Source: Candidatus Woesearchaeota archaeon
Lineage (GTDB): Archaea; Nanobdellota; Nanobdellia; Woesearchaeales; JACPIF01
Direction: 5' to 3'
Length of the DNA: 48,214 nucleotides
Assembly: GCA_016188215.1 (NCBI GenBank)
Contig: JACPIF010000006.1
Span: 1-48,214, forward strand
Both the position numbers and the translations under genes were made by a program. The notes below the pieces were generated by a model that was not told the DNA's origin, did not search any database, and saw only the letters and a program-made list of their open reading frames with translations. The first letter of the stretch is position 1; every line of letters starts with the position of its first letter. Positions 32,563 to 41,404 of the stretch are shown piece after piece.

Positions 32563-33012
32563 TTAAAAAGTCCTTATAAGCAATATATGAAGGGCCCTAA
32601 GGGCATTTATATTATCATCCCACTTAAGCATACGTAAGGCATCCTCGTAAGAAACCCAGGCATACTCGGTATGCTCCCTGCTTAAATTGTCATGAATATT
32701 GACTCTGGCAGTGGGCCTAACTTCCACCCCATATACATATTCTTTTATAAGAGGGATGGGCTCTCCGGTAAGGTAGTGCCTGTTCATCTCAAAATAGAAA
32801 ACTTCAGGAATTACTCTTAGGATATCTTCTCTGCGAATGCCTGTTTCTTCAGCAATCTCCCTGAACACACCCTCCAATCTTGACTCATTCAGTTCAAGGC
32901 CGCCTGCTACTGGCTGCCAAAATCCGCCCTTTTCCGGTGTTCGCTTTAGAAGCAGATATTCAATATTATTGTCTCTTCTAAAGATGATACATTCCAATTG
33001 TATTCTTGCCAT
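32563..33012 (-). CDS. Nudix hydrolase (NudB-like)
   Basis: 149 residues with a complete Nudix box GGLELNESRLEGVFREIAEE-TGI fitting GX5EX7REUXEEXGU. The surroundings (YLLLKRTPEKGGFWQPVAGG and a late EHTEYAWVSYEDALRMLKWD) resemble dihydroneopterin triphosphate or dATP pyrophosphohydrolases. It hydrolyses a nucleoside-diphosphate-linked substrate; the exact one cannot be read from sequence. The ATG follows the stop of the 39-residue Cys protein by one base, so they are an operon. Confidence 0.92.
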   Translation of the reverse strand: MARIQLECIIFRRDNNIEYLLLKRTPEKGGFWQPVAGGLELNESRLEGVFREIAEETGIRREDILRVIPEVFYFEMNRHYLTGEPIPLIKEYVYGVEVRPTARVNIHDNLSREHTEYAWVSYEDALRMLKWDDNINALRALHILLIRTF

Positions 33013-33013
33013 T

Positions 33014-33133
33014 TTAGTATTTACAATATGGGTTTCTATGGTCTGGATATTTCTCGCGGTAAAATTCCATCTCTATGCCTGCGCCAGGGCAGCGTTTGTT
33101 CTTCTCATCACATCCGTCGCATTTTTCAACCAT
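33014..33133 (-). CDS. Cys-rich micro-protein upstream of Nudix (39 aa)
   Basis: A 39-residue frame from ATG 33133: VEKCDGCDEKNKRCPGAG, then a charged helix and a C-terminal PYCKY. Four Cys (CxxC, C, C) suggest a small zinc finger. CTTTAAAAGA about 33-40 bases upstream is a likely TATA box. Its stop is one base before the Nudix ATG, which is strong support for a real, co-translated gene. Function unknown. Confidence 0.65.
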   Translation of the reverse strand: MVEKCDGCDEKNKRCPGAGIEMEFYREKYPDHRNPYCKY

Positions 33134-33236
33134 ACGTGAGTTAATTTCCCTGAATGCTTTTCTCTTTTAAAGTTTTCTACATTTTTCTAATCTACTAATC
33201 TACCTAACATTTAAATAATGACTAAACTTTTTTCCA

Positions 33237-33938
33237 ATGTCAATGAAACTCATGATCGTAGAGGGGCGCTATAAAGGCAATATAACGCTGGATAAGGCTG
33301 TAATAGCCAAATTGCCAAAACGGATAGGGCTTACCACAACCGTGCAATTCATTGACCAGATGCCTTCTATCAAAGCACAACTGGAGGCTGCCGGCAAGAG
33401 CGTTGAAACAGACAAGAAGCGGCAGGCGTACCATGGGCAGCTTTTAGGATGCGACTCAACTGCAGGGGAATTTATGCAAGATGCAGTTGATGCATTCCTC
33501 TATGTTGGCACAGGCTTGTTCCATCCTATCAATCTTGGGATGAATGTGAATAAGGAAGTGTATCTTTACGATCCCTTTACTAAAAAGCTTGAGCTCATGG
33601 ACAAGGGCATTGCAAGGAAAATGCAGCAGAAGCGGCAGGCTTTCATCAAGAAATTCCATGCAGCTTCCAATATCGGCATCTTGGTCAGCATGAAATCAGG
33701 CCAGGGTAACTTTGAGAAAGGGATGAAACTGAAGAAAGAGCTTGAAAAGCAGGAGAAGCATGCATATCTATTTGTGTTTGAGACACTTGACTTCAGCCAG
33801 CCTGAGAATTTCCCATTTATTGAGTGTTGGGTAAATACAGCATGCCCCAGGATATTTGATGATTACGAGAAGTTCAGCAAGCCTTTAGTAAATATGGATG
33901 ACATCTCTAGTTATGGGTTCCACAAGAAATTGTTCTAA
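33237..33938 (+). CDS. Dph2-like protein, short form
   Basis: 233 residues. It matches the second and third domains of archaeal Dph2, the radical-SAM-like [4Fe-4S] enzyme that starts diphthamide on EF-2: GQLLGCDSTAG, DAFLYVGTGLFHPINLGMNV, YLYDPFTKKLEL and CWVNTACPRIFDDYEKF. Usual archaeal Dph2 is about 340 residues with three cluster Cys, one per domain. Here the N-terminal domain is reduced and its Cys is missing; the second (LLGC) and third (NTAC) remain. Whether it still binds a cluster is uncertain. ATTTAAATAA near 33210 is the likely TATA box. Confidence 0.8.
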   Translation: MSMKLMIVEGRYKGNITLDKAVIAKLPKRIGLTTTVQFIDQMPSIKAQLEAAGKSVETDKKRQAYHGQLLGCDSTAGEFMQDAVDAFLYVGTGLFHPINLGMNVNKEVYLYDPFTKKLELMDKGIARKMQQKRQAFIKKFHAASNIGILVSMKSGQGNFEKGMKLKKELEKQEKHAYLFVFETLDFSQPENFPFIECWVNTACPRIFDDYEKFSKPLVNMDDISSYGFHKKLF

Positions 33939-33941
33939 GCA

Positions 33942-34235
33942 TTAAGATTTGGGATGCGCACCCCCAGAATGCAAGACAACTTCTCCTTCTACAGGGGAAG
34001 GTACGCTGATGGAAGGCCTTTCCAGCTTTTCCTCCAGCGTCTCAACACCATCAAGTATTTCCCTGGTAGGAACTCTCTCCGGAGCTTTGGCCTCTTCAGA
34101 ATATACAGAGGCAGGATTGAGTTGTAAAGGGTATTGATGCATGCCCATTTGTTGGCCGTAAGCGCTTGAATATGCAGTAACTGCTAAAGCAGTGCCGGCA
34201 ATAACAAGTACTTTATATTTATGAGCTAAAGTCAT
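33942..34235 (-). CDS. Small secreted protein (97 aa)
   Basis: A hydrophobic signal (KVLVIAGTALAVTAYSSAYG) followed by about 65 polar residues rich in Pro, Glu and Val, with no Cys. It lies downstream of the giant subtilase on the same strand and converges with the Dph2-like gene, 3 bases apart. No family recognised. It may be a natively unfolded surface peptide. Confidence 0.55.
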   Translation of the reverse strand: MTLAHKYKVLVIAGTALAVTAYSSAYGQQMGMHQYPLQLNPASVYSEEAKAPERVPTREILDGVETLEEKLERPSISVPSPVEGEVVLHSGGAHPKS

Positions 34236-34276
34236 ACAATTATCAGAATATGCTTACTATAAAAATTTGTTGCTAC

Positions 34277-37200
34277 TCATTGCTTCCGTCTGCCTTTCCT
34301 TTTCATAAAGAGATACAGGATAAAGCCTGTCAGGATAATGGCTGCTGTCAATGCAAGGCCGATGATTGAATCAGGCTCTTCCGGCTTCTCGGCGGGGCCT
34401 GACTGCACCTGGCCAACTGAAGCTGTTGTTTTTACGCTTGCTGCCCCATATGTAACATTGCCCTGATTATTAGCCTGCACTACCTCAGGCCCGATTGATT
34501 CGTTCTTTTCCTCGCTTGGCTGCTTTTCCTCTTGCACTGGCGGCTTATCTATTGTAACGGCAAATAATGAGAAGCCTGGAGTGATTGCACGATAGCTATA
34601 CTCATTTCCCACTTTCTGAAGCATGGTTGTGGGCAATGCATCCCATGAGGATATAACATAATGCTTTAAGACAACATTCTCGGAAGCTGCATTGTGCTGG
34701 CTAAGCCAGCTTTCATTTACCTTGAACTCAATGCTTGCTGCCCTGATGTTGCCATTCTCAAGGTTTACAGTGCTGATATTAAAATACTGATTGGCTATAG
34801 GCAGCGCAAGAGGCAGCTTGGAATCATTTATCTTCGCTATTGCAATGTCTACTTTTTCAGCCTGGCTTATAGTCTCGAAAGTGAGCCTGCTCAAGGCAAA
34901 ATCCCTCCGATTGGTATTCATGGTGTATGGTTGATTAGGAGAAACCAAGTCATAGAACCTCTGTACCTTGTCCAGGGCAGCAGAGCCGCCACCGCCACCT
35001 CCTCCGCCACCTCCTCCGCCACTGCTTCCCCCAGATGGACTTGAAGAGCCTGAAGAGATGCTGATGCTGAATGAAGTAGTATTGGAAGCTCCCATTGTGT
35101 TTCCGGAGCTGTCATTGCATCTGACATAGTATGTGCCGGAGCTGGTTGAGCTGTAGCTTTTTGAGGCAGTATGGGCGGTTACTGAGTCTGTCATGCTGAG
35201 GCCTAAGGATTCAAAAGAAGCGTCTTCCTCGGCATACCTGCACGTTGCATTCTCATCTGTAGTTACAGACAATGTTATTGAGCTGCCGGAGTTTGATGTG
35301 CTTATAGCTGTGACTAACGGAGCTGCGGTGTCGTTCGCCTGCGTAACCCCTGTGTGGGCAAGACCTGTCACCTTGTAGCGAGAGCCATTCAATTCACAGC
35401 CGTACTGCCTGAATGTTCCAGGGCACTTAAGGAAGGTTTCATTTGTTTGTTTGCAGCTGCTTGATATCTGGTCAATAGAAATGATATCCGCATCCTTGAT
35501 GCAGACTCCTTGCAGGTCAGTGCGGTTGTCCAGATAAATAGTCTTGTTTATTCCTGAAAATAATGGCATACCCCTTACTATAAGGGAGCCAACTGATGAG
35601 TTTGAATTCTGTGTGACAGTGATATTAGTCAAGTCAAGCTTTGTAGTGTTGAATGAGATGTTCAGCTCAACAAACTTGTCTGTATTATTGGATATCACGA
35701 CTAAAAGAGATTCATTCCTAACAACATTGTAGGTATCAGTGCCGTTTATCGTTATGTTTATGCCGGGCACATTGCTCCTTACATAGCTGAGATTTCCGAT
35801 GATTGAATTGGAGCGGTTAAATGGCGAGACTTCAGTAGTGAAATTGAAGCTTGTCATTGACAGGTTGTTGCCAGCCCTGTCTGTAATGCCTGCCTTTAAG
35901 GTCAGATTGTATGTCTCATTAAATGATAGCGCTATGTTCGGGATGATAACTGTCTGGTTGGAGCTGTTATAGATGAAGGCGGCGGTTATGTTGGAGCCCC
36001 TGCTGTCTACCAGGATGAAGTTGAGATTTGAAAGGGTTGCATTTGTTATGTTCTCGCTGAAGTTTATGGTGAAGTTTGTGGTGATTTGAATGTTGGCAGT
36101 GTTATTTGCAGGGTCTATGGCAAGGATCCTGGGAGCTGTAGCATCTGTGCTTATAGTGCGTACTTCTGTCCTGTTCTGGAGATTTGCGCGGTCCCTGACA
36201 GTTACGTTGTAGACATATGTTGTATCTGTCAAGCCTGTGAAGTTGATGAATGAAGTCAATGAAGTGTAATTGGTCTCATTAATCAGGGAGAGGTTATTTT
36301 GATAGTATAAAGAGAAGGTAATATTTGCAAGGTTCGTTTCTGTTACTGTCACATTGATTAGGATAGAGCTGCTGTTAGTTACTGAGTTGTTGGCTGCGGT
36401 AGTTGCCTCAAAAGCTATAGATGGGGCCCTTGAGTCCAGGGTGATGTTCCTTGTCGCAGTAATATTTATGTTACTTGCCTTGTCATACGCTGTCACGTTG
36501 TACAAGTATATACCATCTCCTAAACCTGTGAAATTGGTTAAGTTCTGGCTTGAGTAGTTTGTTTGGTTGAGCAAAGCGCCATTGCTGCCGTTGTACAGGA
36601 AGAAGCTTAGATTGTTGAAGTTTGCATCTGCCGTTGATATGTTGATGAGTATATAGCTGCGGTTGAAAGCTGTGGCATTAGCCTCAGTGCCATTTGAGAA
36701 ATCTATTGCGGGAATAAGCGTGTCAAGGTTGATCAGCCTGTATTCAGTCGTATTTACATTGTTCATGCGGTCACTTATGTTTACAGCAATGTAATAAACT
36801 GCGTTAGCATTACTCGGAGTAAAATTTGTTGTATTTGTAGCAGTGGTAAAGTTTGTTATGTTTAACACTGCAAACGAGGAATCAGTCAGTATGTAGCTTA
36901 TGTTGTTGAAATTAAATTCATTAAACGAGATATTTAGAAATATCCAATTCCTATTGGAGAAGCTGTTGTTGCCTAACGTCGGGGAGGCAAACACGATGCC
37001 CGGTGCAGTTATGTCATTGATTATCCTCCTGGTTTCCGTGCTGTTTACATTATTTGCCTTGTCAATCACTGAAACATTTACTAGGTAGACTGCATTCAGG
37101 TTTGAAAGGGAGAAATTAATGGTGCGGTTGAAATCTGAAAGGTTTGTGTATGTTGTTGCATTTACCAGAACTGTGTCATTGGATAAATTGTATAGATAAT

Positions 37201-39010
37201 AGGTGATATTTGCGAAGTTGGCATCTGAAGCAGTAACATTGAGGAATATCCAGCCTTTTGTTACAAATGTGTTGTTTGCATCACTTCCTGTTGAGAAGTT
37301 GAGGTTTGGGGTTATGTTGTCAAGGGTTACTATCCTGTTCTCAGTGAAATTGACCTGGCCGAGCACGTCTGCAATCGTGACATTGAAATAATACGCTGCA
37401 TTGGATAAGTTTACCGTGAAATTTGTTGTGTTTACTGCGGTGGTATATGTTGTCGCATTTATTATACCAAATGAGGAGTTCATAAGTGTATAGGTTATAT
37501 TTGCAAGTGCTGCTTTCAGCCCTATGCTTGAGTTCACCAATATCCAGTTCCTGCTCAGGAAACTGTTGTTTGCATCGGCGCCCGTGGCATAGGAAACTGT
37601 TGCATTGGCAATGTATTTGGTCGCATTAAAGACATCTATCCGTGTAAATGTCAAACCGCTGCCTCCAGCATCATTGAGGCGCCTGCCTGTCCTGTTCAGG
37701 AAATCCTGGATCTCAGAAGGCGTAAAATTGACGCCTCGCTCCAGCCTGCCGAATTGCCTTATAAGGGCAAATGTGCCCGCAACATGAGGGGTTGCCATGG
37801 ATGTGCCGCTCAGGGCGGTGAATCCGCCTCCCCTCAACAAAGAAGTTATAGTGCTGCCTGGGGCAAGCAGGTCAGTGATATTCCCTCTGTTAAACCCTGA
37901 AAACCCATCTGCTTTAGTGGTAGAGCTTACTGCCGTCGCATTGTTGATGCATGCAGGCGCAGTCAATGAGGTCTTGCTATTATCATTTCCAGCAGCAACT
38001 ATCACTGATATGTTTCTTGCAAATGCGGCATCAATGGAGCTGTCAAATGCAGTTTCACTGGCATCGCAATACGTGTCATAGAGGATGCTGCCCCCCAAAC
38101 TCATGCTTATTATAGAGATATTAAACTTTGAGGCATTGCTTACACACCAGTCAATGCCGTTGATAACATTTGCTTCGCTTCCTGAACCTGTTGAGTTCAA
38201 TACCTTGAGCGCAACAATCTTGGCTCCAGGAGCAACTCCAGGATATGTTTTATTTGTAGAGGCAGCAATGCCTGCTACATGGGTGCCATGATCCTCATCA
38301 TCTATGGGATTCTCATCCGAATTGACGTAGTCGTAGCCTCCGATTACCTTGCTGCAGGTGCCATCAAGGAATGTTGTGCTGGTGCAGCCGCCCATGTCAG
38401 GATGCGTGTAGTCAACACCTGTGTCTATTATACAAATAGTCTCTCCAGAGCCATTTATGCTTATACTGTTTAGGGTAACATTCCAAAGATTAGTTGCATT
38501 TATCAGTTGTGTAGTGTTATCAATGATTGCCCTGACTTCACTGTTTGGATAAATACCTTCAACATTAGGGTCACTCTTCAGCTTTTCCAGCGTGCTTCTC
38601 TTTATCTTCCCAGCAAACCCATTGACCAATGAGTATGTATTGGTAAGCTCTAATTCGTAATCTGATGAAGCTGCAGCTGAAATCCCAGTTTCCTTGCCCC
38701 TGCCCTTTTCCTTTACCTTCAACTTGCCAAGAACCTTCTCCCGCTGGCTCTTTACCATGTCCCTGCGTTGCTCATCCTTGCTTTTCTGCACTTCATCCCT
38801 GTTTTTACTAATGCTGTAGCCGGATACAGAGCTATCTATGTCATATTCTTTCAACATGACAATGACAGAAACCTCATCACTTTGGCTTAATAGCTCGTCA
38901 ACCTCAGGATCAACCTTTGCCTCGTACTGTGTGCCAGCGGCTGCTATTGTGACAAGCGCTAGCGCCATCACTGCAATTAACAGGATACCTACCTTCACCT
39001 CTACCCTCAT
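34277..39010 (-). CDS. Giant surface subtilase (S8) with repeat stalk and C-terminal anchor
   Basis: About 1577 residues. After the signal peptide comes a propeptide-like segment (SVIVMLKEYDID), then the S8 domain (about 190-470) with the triad in CIIDTGVDYTHPDMGG, DHGTHVAGIAAS and SGTSMATPHVAGTFAL, oxyanion Asn in AAGNDNS. A stalk of at least six Asn/Thr-rich beta repeats of about 90 residues follows (pattern NFANITYYLYN, TLDNITPNLNF), then a Big-type domain (DPANNTANI), a poly-Gly hinge, a PGF-pre-PGF-like domain (FYDLVSPNQPY to GFSLFAVT) and a membrane helix with basic tail. I choose ATG 39010 over 39022 because TTTATAAAT at 39036-39045 predicts a start of transcription near 39015. Confidence 0.9.
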   Translation of the reverse strand: MRVEVKVGILLIAVMALALVTIAAAGTQYEAKVDPEVDELLSQSDEVSVIVMLKEYDIDSSVSGYSISKNRDEVQKSKDEQRRDMVKSQREKVLGKLKVKEKGRGKETGISAAASSDYELELTNTYSLVNGFAGKIKRSTLEKLKSDPNVEGIYPNSEVRAIIDNTTQLINATNLWNVTLNSISINGSGETICIIDTGVDYTHPDMGGCTSTTFLDGTCSKVIGGYDYVNSDENPIDDEDHGTHVAGIAASTNKTYPGVAPGAKIVALKVLNSTGSGSEANVINGIDWCVSNASKFNISIISMSLGGSILYDTYCDASETAFDSSIDAAFARNISVIVAAGNDNSKTSLTAPACINNATAVSSTTKADGFSGFNRGNITDLLAPGSTITSLLRGGGFTALSGTSMATPHVAGTFALIRQFGRLERGVNFTPSEIQDFLNRTGRRLNDAGGSGLTFTRIDVFNATKYIANATVSYATGADANNSFLSRNWILVNSSIGLKAALANITYTLMNSSFGIINATTYTTAVNTTNFTVNLSNAAYYFNVTIADVLGQVNFTENRIVTLDNITPNLNFSTGSDANNTFVTKGWIFLNVTASDANFANITYYLYNLSNDTVLVNATTYTNLSDFNRTINFSLSNLNAVYLVNVSVIDKANNVNSTETRRIINDITAPGIVFASPTLGNNSFSNRNWIFLNISFNEFNFNNISYILTDSSFAVLNITNFTTATNTTNFTPSNANAVYYIAVNISDRMNNVNTTEYRLINLDTLIPAIDFSNGTEANATAFNRSYILINISTADANFNNLSFFLYNGSNGALLNQTNYSSQNLTNFTGLGDGIYLYNVTAYDKASNINITATRNITLDSRAPSIAFEATTAANNSVTNSSSILINVTVTETNLANITFSLYYQNNLSLINETNYTSLTSFINFTGLTDTTYVYNVTVRDRANLQNRTEVRTISTDATAPRILAIDPANNTANIQITTNFTINFSENITNATLSNLNFILVDSRGSNITAAFIYNSSNQTVIIPNIALSFNETYNLTLKAGITDRAGNNLSMTSFNFTTEVSPFNRSNSIIGNLSYVRSNVPGINITINGTDTYNVVRNESLLVVISNNTDKFVELNISFNTTKLDLTNITVTQNSNSSVGSLIVRGMPLFSGINKTIYLDNRTDLQGVCIKDADIISIDQISSSCKQTNETFLKCPGTFRQYGCELNGSRYKVTGLAHTGVTQANDTAAPLVTAISTSNSGSSITLSVTTDENATCRYAEEDASFESLGLSMTDSVTAHTASKSYSSTSSGTYYVRCNDSSGNTMGASNTTSFSISISSGSSSPSGGSSGGGGGGGGGGGGSAALDKVQRFYDLVSPNQPYTMNTNRRDFALSRLTFETISQAEKVDIAIAKINDSKLPLALPIANQYFNISTVNLENGNIRAASIEFKVNESWLSQHNAASENVVLKHYVISSWDALPTTMLQKVGNEYSYRAITPGFSLFAVTIDKPPVQEEKQPSEEKNESIGPEVVQANNQGNVTYGAASVKTTASVGQVQSGPAEKPEEPDSIIGLALTAAIILTGFILYLFMKRKGRRKQ

Positions 39011-39044
39011 ATCCCCTGCCAACCTATGAACAATTTATAAAAGT

Positions 39045-39072
39045 TTTGGAAACTGAAGCTATAGTTTCCAAA
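39045..39072 (-). promoter_or_regulatory. Perfect inverted repeat upstream of the subtilase TATA box
   Basis: TTTGGAAACT (39045-39054) and AGTTTCCAAA (39063-39072), a perfect 10-bp inverted repeat with an 8-base spacer. It abuts the TATA-like TTTATAAA on the minus strand. A weaker related palindrome, GAAAACTGCAGGTTTCC, follows at about 39079-39095. It is a likely operator, possibly for the winged-helix protein encoded just upstream. Confidence 0.6.
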
Positions 39073-39166
39073 TACCTAGAAAACTGCAGGTTTCCTTTCT
39101 TAGAATTAAGCGGCAAATACTCAAGTCCTGATATATAGCTTGGCACTTTAAAAGTCTCTAAAAACA

Positions 39167-39490
39167 CTAAGCAACTAGTTTCTTCTTACTGAACATCTTG
39201 TCTGTCTCAGTCTTAATAATCTCCCAATGTAGCTTTACTAGTTTTTGTACCGTAGGGTCTTGCATATTCAGCTTGTAGAGCCTTGCGCGTCCAATATCCC
39301 TTGTATGGATAACAACTTTTCGTTTCTCCAATTCTTTCCAAGCTCTTGTAAATGAAGTCCAGCCTACATGGCTGCCTTCTGCAATATCCGTCATGCTATA
39401 GTCAAAGTCTTTCCCTAGTATCAGGAAGTTAAGCATCCGAACCATCGGCGTGTCTCCGAAGTACTCTACGAAAATGCTTTCTTGTTTCAT
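39167..39490 (-). CDS. Winged-helix transcriptional regulator
   Basis: 107 residues with a winged-helix fold: PMVRMLNFLILGKDFDYSMT, DIAEGSHVGWTSFTRAWKEL (recognition helix), then the wing VIHTRDIGRARLYKLN. A C-terminal helix may dimerise. It is similar to archaeal MarR/ArsR-like one-domain regulators. Its ATG is 5 bases after the sppA stop, so it is co-transcribed with sppA, and it lies next to the inverted repeats before the subtilase. Confidence 0.8.
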   Translation of the reverse strand: MKQESIFVEYFGDTPMVRMLNFLILGKDFDYSMTDIAEGSHVGWTSFTRAWKELEKRKVVIHTRDIGRARLYKLNMQDPTVQKLVKLHWEIIKTETDKMFSKKKLVA

Positions 39491-39495
39491 TGTCT

Positions 39496-40407
39496 TTAAG
39501 TCCTGATATACAGCTTCTTTTCTTGGCTGAATGAGGCTATGCCCTTGCCGATGTAGAAGAACTTCTCGTTCATGGTGTCTGAAAAGGCATCAAAAAATGA
39601 CCTGTGCTTCTTGTATTCGACTGCTGAGACTGACTGATTAAGCTGCTTCTCAAGGTATGCAAGCGCCTCATCCTTGCTGCCAACCTCATCTATTAATCCA
39701 AGCTCCAGGGCCTCGCTTCCCAGGAAGAATTCCCCGGTTGCAACCGCTTCTATCTGTGCTTTTGACATTTGCCGGTTTTCTGCAACCTCATTGATGAATT
39801 CCTGGTGGATAAGGTCAAGCTTGTACTGGAACTTTGCGCGCTCTTCCGGCGTCAGCTCCCTGAATGGGGTGCCTGCATCCTTATATTTGCCTGCAACCAG
39901 GCGCTCATAGGTTACATTGTAATAATCCATCAAGCCTGAGAAGTCAAGGTATGAAGCGATGACGCCGATTGAGCCGGTAATTGACATGCGGCTCGCAACA
40001 ATATGGTCAGTTGCAGAAGCTACCCAGTATGCTCCGGATGCGCCTGATTCCCTGATCCAGGCTACCTTCGGCTTATTTACCTTCTTCACTGCATTCGCAA
40101 CCTCTTCTGAAGCGACAGCGCTGCCTCCCGGTGAGTTTATCTCAAAGACTATGGCTTTTATAGAAGCGCTATCTTCTGCCTTTTCTATGAGCTCAATGAT
40201 GTCAGTTGAGGATACGACATCTGCAGCAAACAGGCTGAAATCCTCTTCAGTGACCAATTCCCCTTTAATTGGGATTATGGCAACATTGCCAGAGCCCTTG
40301 ACCTCAACATCTGAGCTTATGAAGAATGAAGCGATGCCTGCTATAACAAACGATATGAATGCAAGCACCACAATCAGGATGATTATGAAGAGCCAGGGGC
40401 GTTTCAT
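39496..40407 (-). CDS. sppA: Signal peptide peptidase SppA (S49)
   Basis: 303 residues. N-terminal membrane helix (LFIIILIVVLAFISFVIAGI), then the protease domain: VFEINSPGGSAVASEEVANA, the nucleophile Ser region RESGASGAYWVASATDHIVA, SITGSIGVIASYLDFSGL, and the general-base Lys in LVAGKYKDAGTPFRELTPEE. It is the short single-domain form that acts as a multimer, degrading cleaved signal peptides at the membrane. A copy of the structured RNA family lies on the same strand 158 bases upstream of the ATG. Confidence 0.95.
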   Translation of the reverse strand: MKRPWLFIIILIVVLAFISFVIAGIASFFISSDVEVKGSGNVAIIPIKGELVTEEDFSLFAADVVSSTDIIELIEKAEDSASIKAIVFEINSPGGSAVASEEVANAVKKVNKPKVAWIRESGASGAYWVASATDHIVASRMSITGSIGVIASYLDFSGLMDYYNVTYERLVAGKYKDAGTPFRELTPEERAKFQYKLDLIHQEFINEVAENRQMSKAQIEAVATGEFFLGSEALELGLIDEVGSKDEALAYLEKQLNQSVSAVEYKKHRSFFDAFSDTMNEKFFYIGKGIASFSQEKKLYIRT

Positions 40408-40509
40408 TGGGCTATGGCTTATTTGTTAGTATATATAGTTTTCTGATTGCATTTTTTGAATAGTTACTAATTTTCTTAATTTTTCACTTAACTTAACTAA
40501 ATTTACTTT

Positions 40510-40645
40510 GCACTCGCCTGCTGCGCGGACAGCGCTCGCCTGAGGCTCGCGCACTGTCCCAAAAGTCCCCCGATGTGCAGCAGACACGCGATTCGGGGGA
40601 CCAACGTCGCCCTGGAGGTGAGGTTCACCTCACCGACTACCTTGC
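40510..40645 (-). ncRNA. Structured RNA, copy C, in the sppA leader
   Basis: Reading the minus strand from 40645: GCAAGGTAGTCGGTGAGGT, hairpin GGTGAGGT-GA-ACCTCACC, TCCAGGG, then the perfect 9-bp stem GTCCCCCGA/TCGGGGGAC spelled on the plus strand at 40565-40573 and 40593-40601. Another stem GGACAG/CTGTCC (40527-40532 with 40554-40559) follows. The first 80 bases line up with copy E (24820) and copy D (48127). A palindromic CTTATAAA at 40690-40698 may drive both this RNA and aIF1A. Sequence 40408-40510 shows nothing else. Confidence 0.7.
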
Positions 40646-40719
40646 TCATTTTCAGTCCCTTCACTTTTCAATTTCTCATTTCCAAAAGCCTTATAAACTA
40701 AGCCAAGTTATTTTAAACC

Positions 40720-41064
40720 ATGAGCAAGAAGAAGGAAGAAGAGCAGCGGCAGGCAGAGCTGCAGCAGGAGATCTCAAGAACAAAGATTCCCAGGGGAAGG
40801 GAAGTATTTGGCATACTTGAGCAGAGGTTAGGCGGGGGCAGGACCCGGGTGAGGTGCCTGGATGGAAAGACAAGAGTCTGCAGGATACCCGGCAGATTGA
40901 AGCGGAAGCTGTGGGTCAGGGAAGGTGACCTAATCATTGTTGAGCCGTGGGAGTTCCAGGGCGATGAGAAAGGCGATATCCTTTACAAGTATTCCAGGGC
41001 GCAGGTTGAATTCCTCAAGCAGAGGGGATTGCTGAAGCAGCTGAAGGAGTTTGAAGAGTTCTAA
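40720..41064 (+). CDS. eif1A: Translation initiation factor aIF1A
   Basis: 114 residues with an OB fold: [60 protein letters not shown]. It matches archaeal eIF1A/bacterial IF1 in length and sequence; it binds the ribosomal A site during initiation. The TATA-like CCTTATAAAC lies about 25-30 bases before the ATG, so the mRNA is leaderless. The C-terminal KEFEEF is repeated in DNA form downstream at about 41293-41311. Confidence 0.96.
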   Translation: MSKKKEEEQRQAELQQEISRTKIPRGREVFGILEQRLGGGRTRVRCLDGKTRVCRIPGRLKRKLWVREGDLIIVEPWEFQGDEKGDILYKYSRAQVEFLKQRGLLKQLKEFEEF

Positions 41065-41066
41065 AA

Positions 41067-41162
41067 ATGAAAGAAGCAATGGAAACTGCATACGCTAGTG
41101 AAAAAGTACTTGCTAGAGATTGGGATAGTGAGGAAGAAGATAAAGCTTGGAAGCATTTATAA
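41067..41162 (+). CDS. Antitoxin-like micro-ORF (31 aa), probable remnant
   Basis: A 31-codon frame starting two bases after the aIF1A stop: EAMETAYASEKVLARDWDSE then EEDKAWKHL. The ending DWxSEEEDKAWxxL is typical of the C-terminus of small antitoxins of the DUF2281 type, but the N-terminal DNA-binding half is missing and no toxin follows. I call it a decayed or very short antitoxin with low confidence. The gap up to 41404 also holds a 24-codon frame at 41203 and a degenerate KEFEEF repeat, with no clear gene. Confidence 0.4.
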   Translation: MKEAMETAYASEKVLARDWDSEEEDKAWKHL

Positions 41163-41404
41163 AAATAATGCAGCCAGCGATTTCTTAGGATGCAGGCATC
41201 CCATGGCAGTTATTCCTACTAGAAAAGAACTGGACGAGATAGTTGCGCGAGCAGAAGTAACGGCAGGGCGCCGCTAAATCCAAACAAGATTAAGGAGTTT
41301 GAGGAGTTCTATATGTCAGATATGATAAAAACAATCAACTTATTACTACTCAAAAATAGAATCAATACGAAAAATTTAAAAATAAGCCTACCTTCTGGCC
41401 CTGT

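Noticed and set aside
41203-41277. 24-codon frame after aIF1A
   Set aside because: It is too short, with no motif or partner, and I could not support it.
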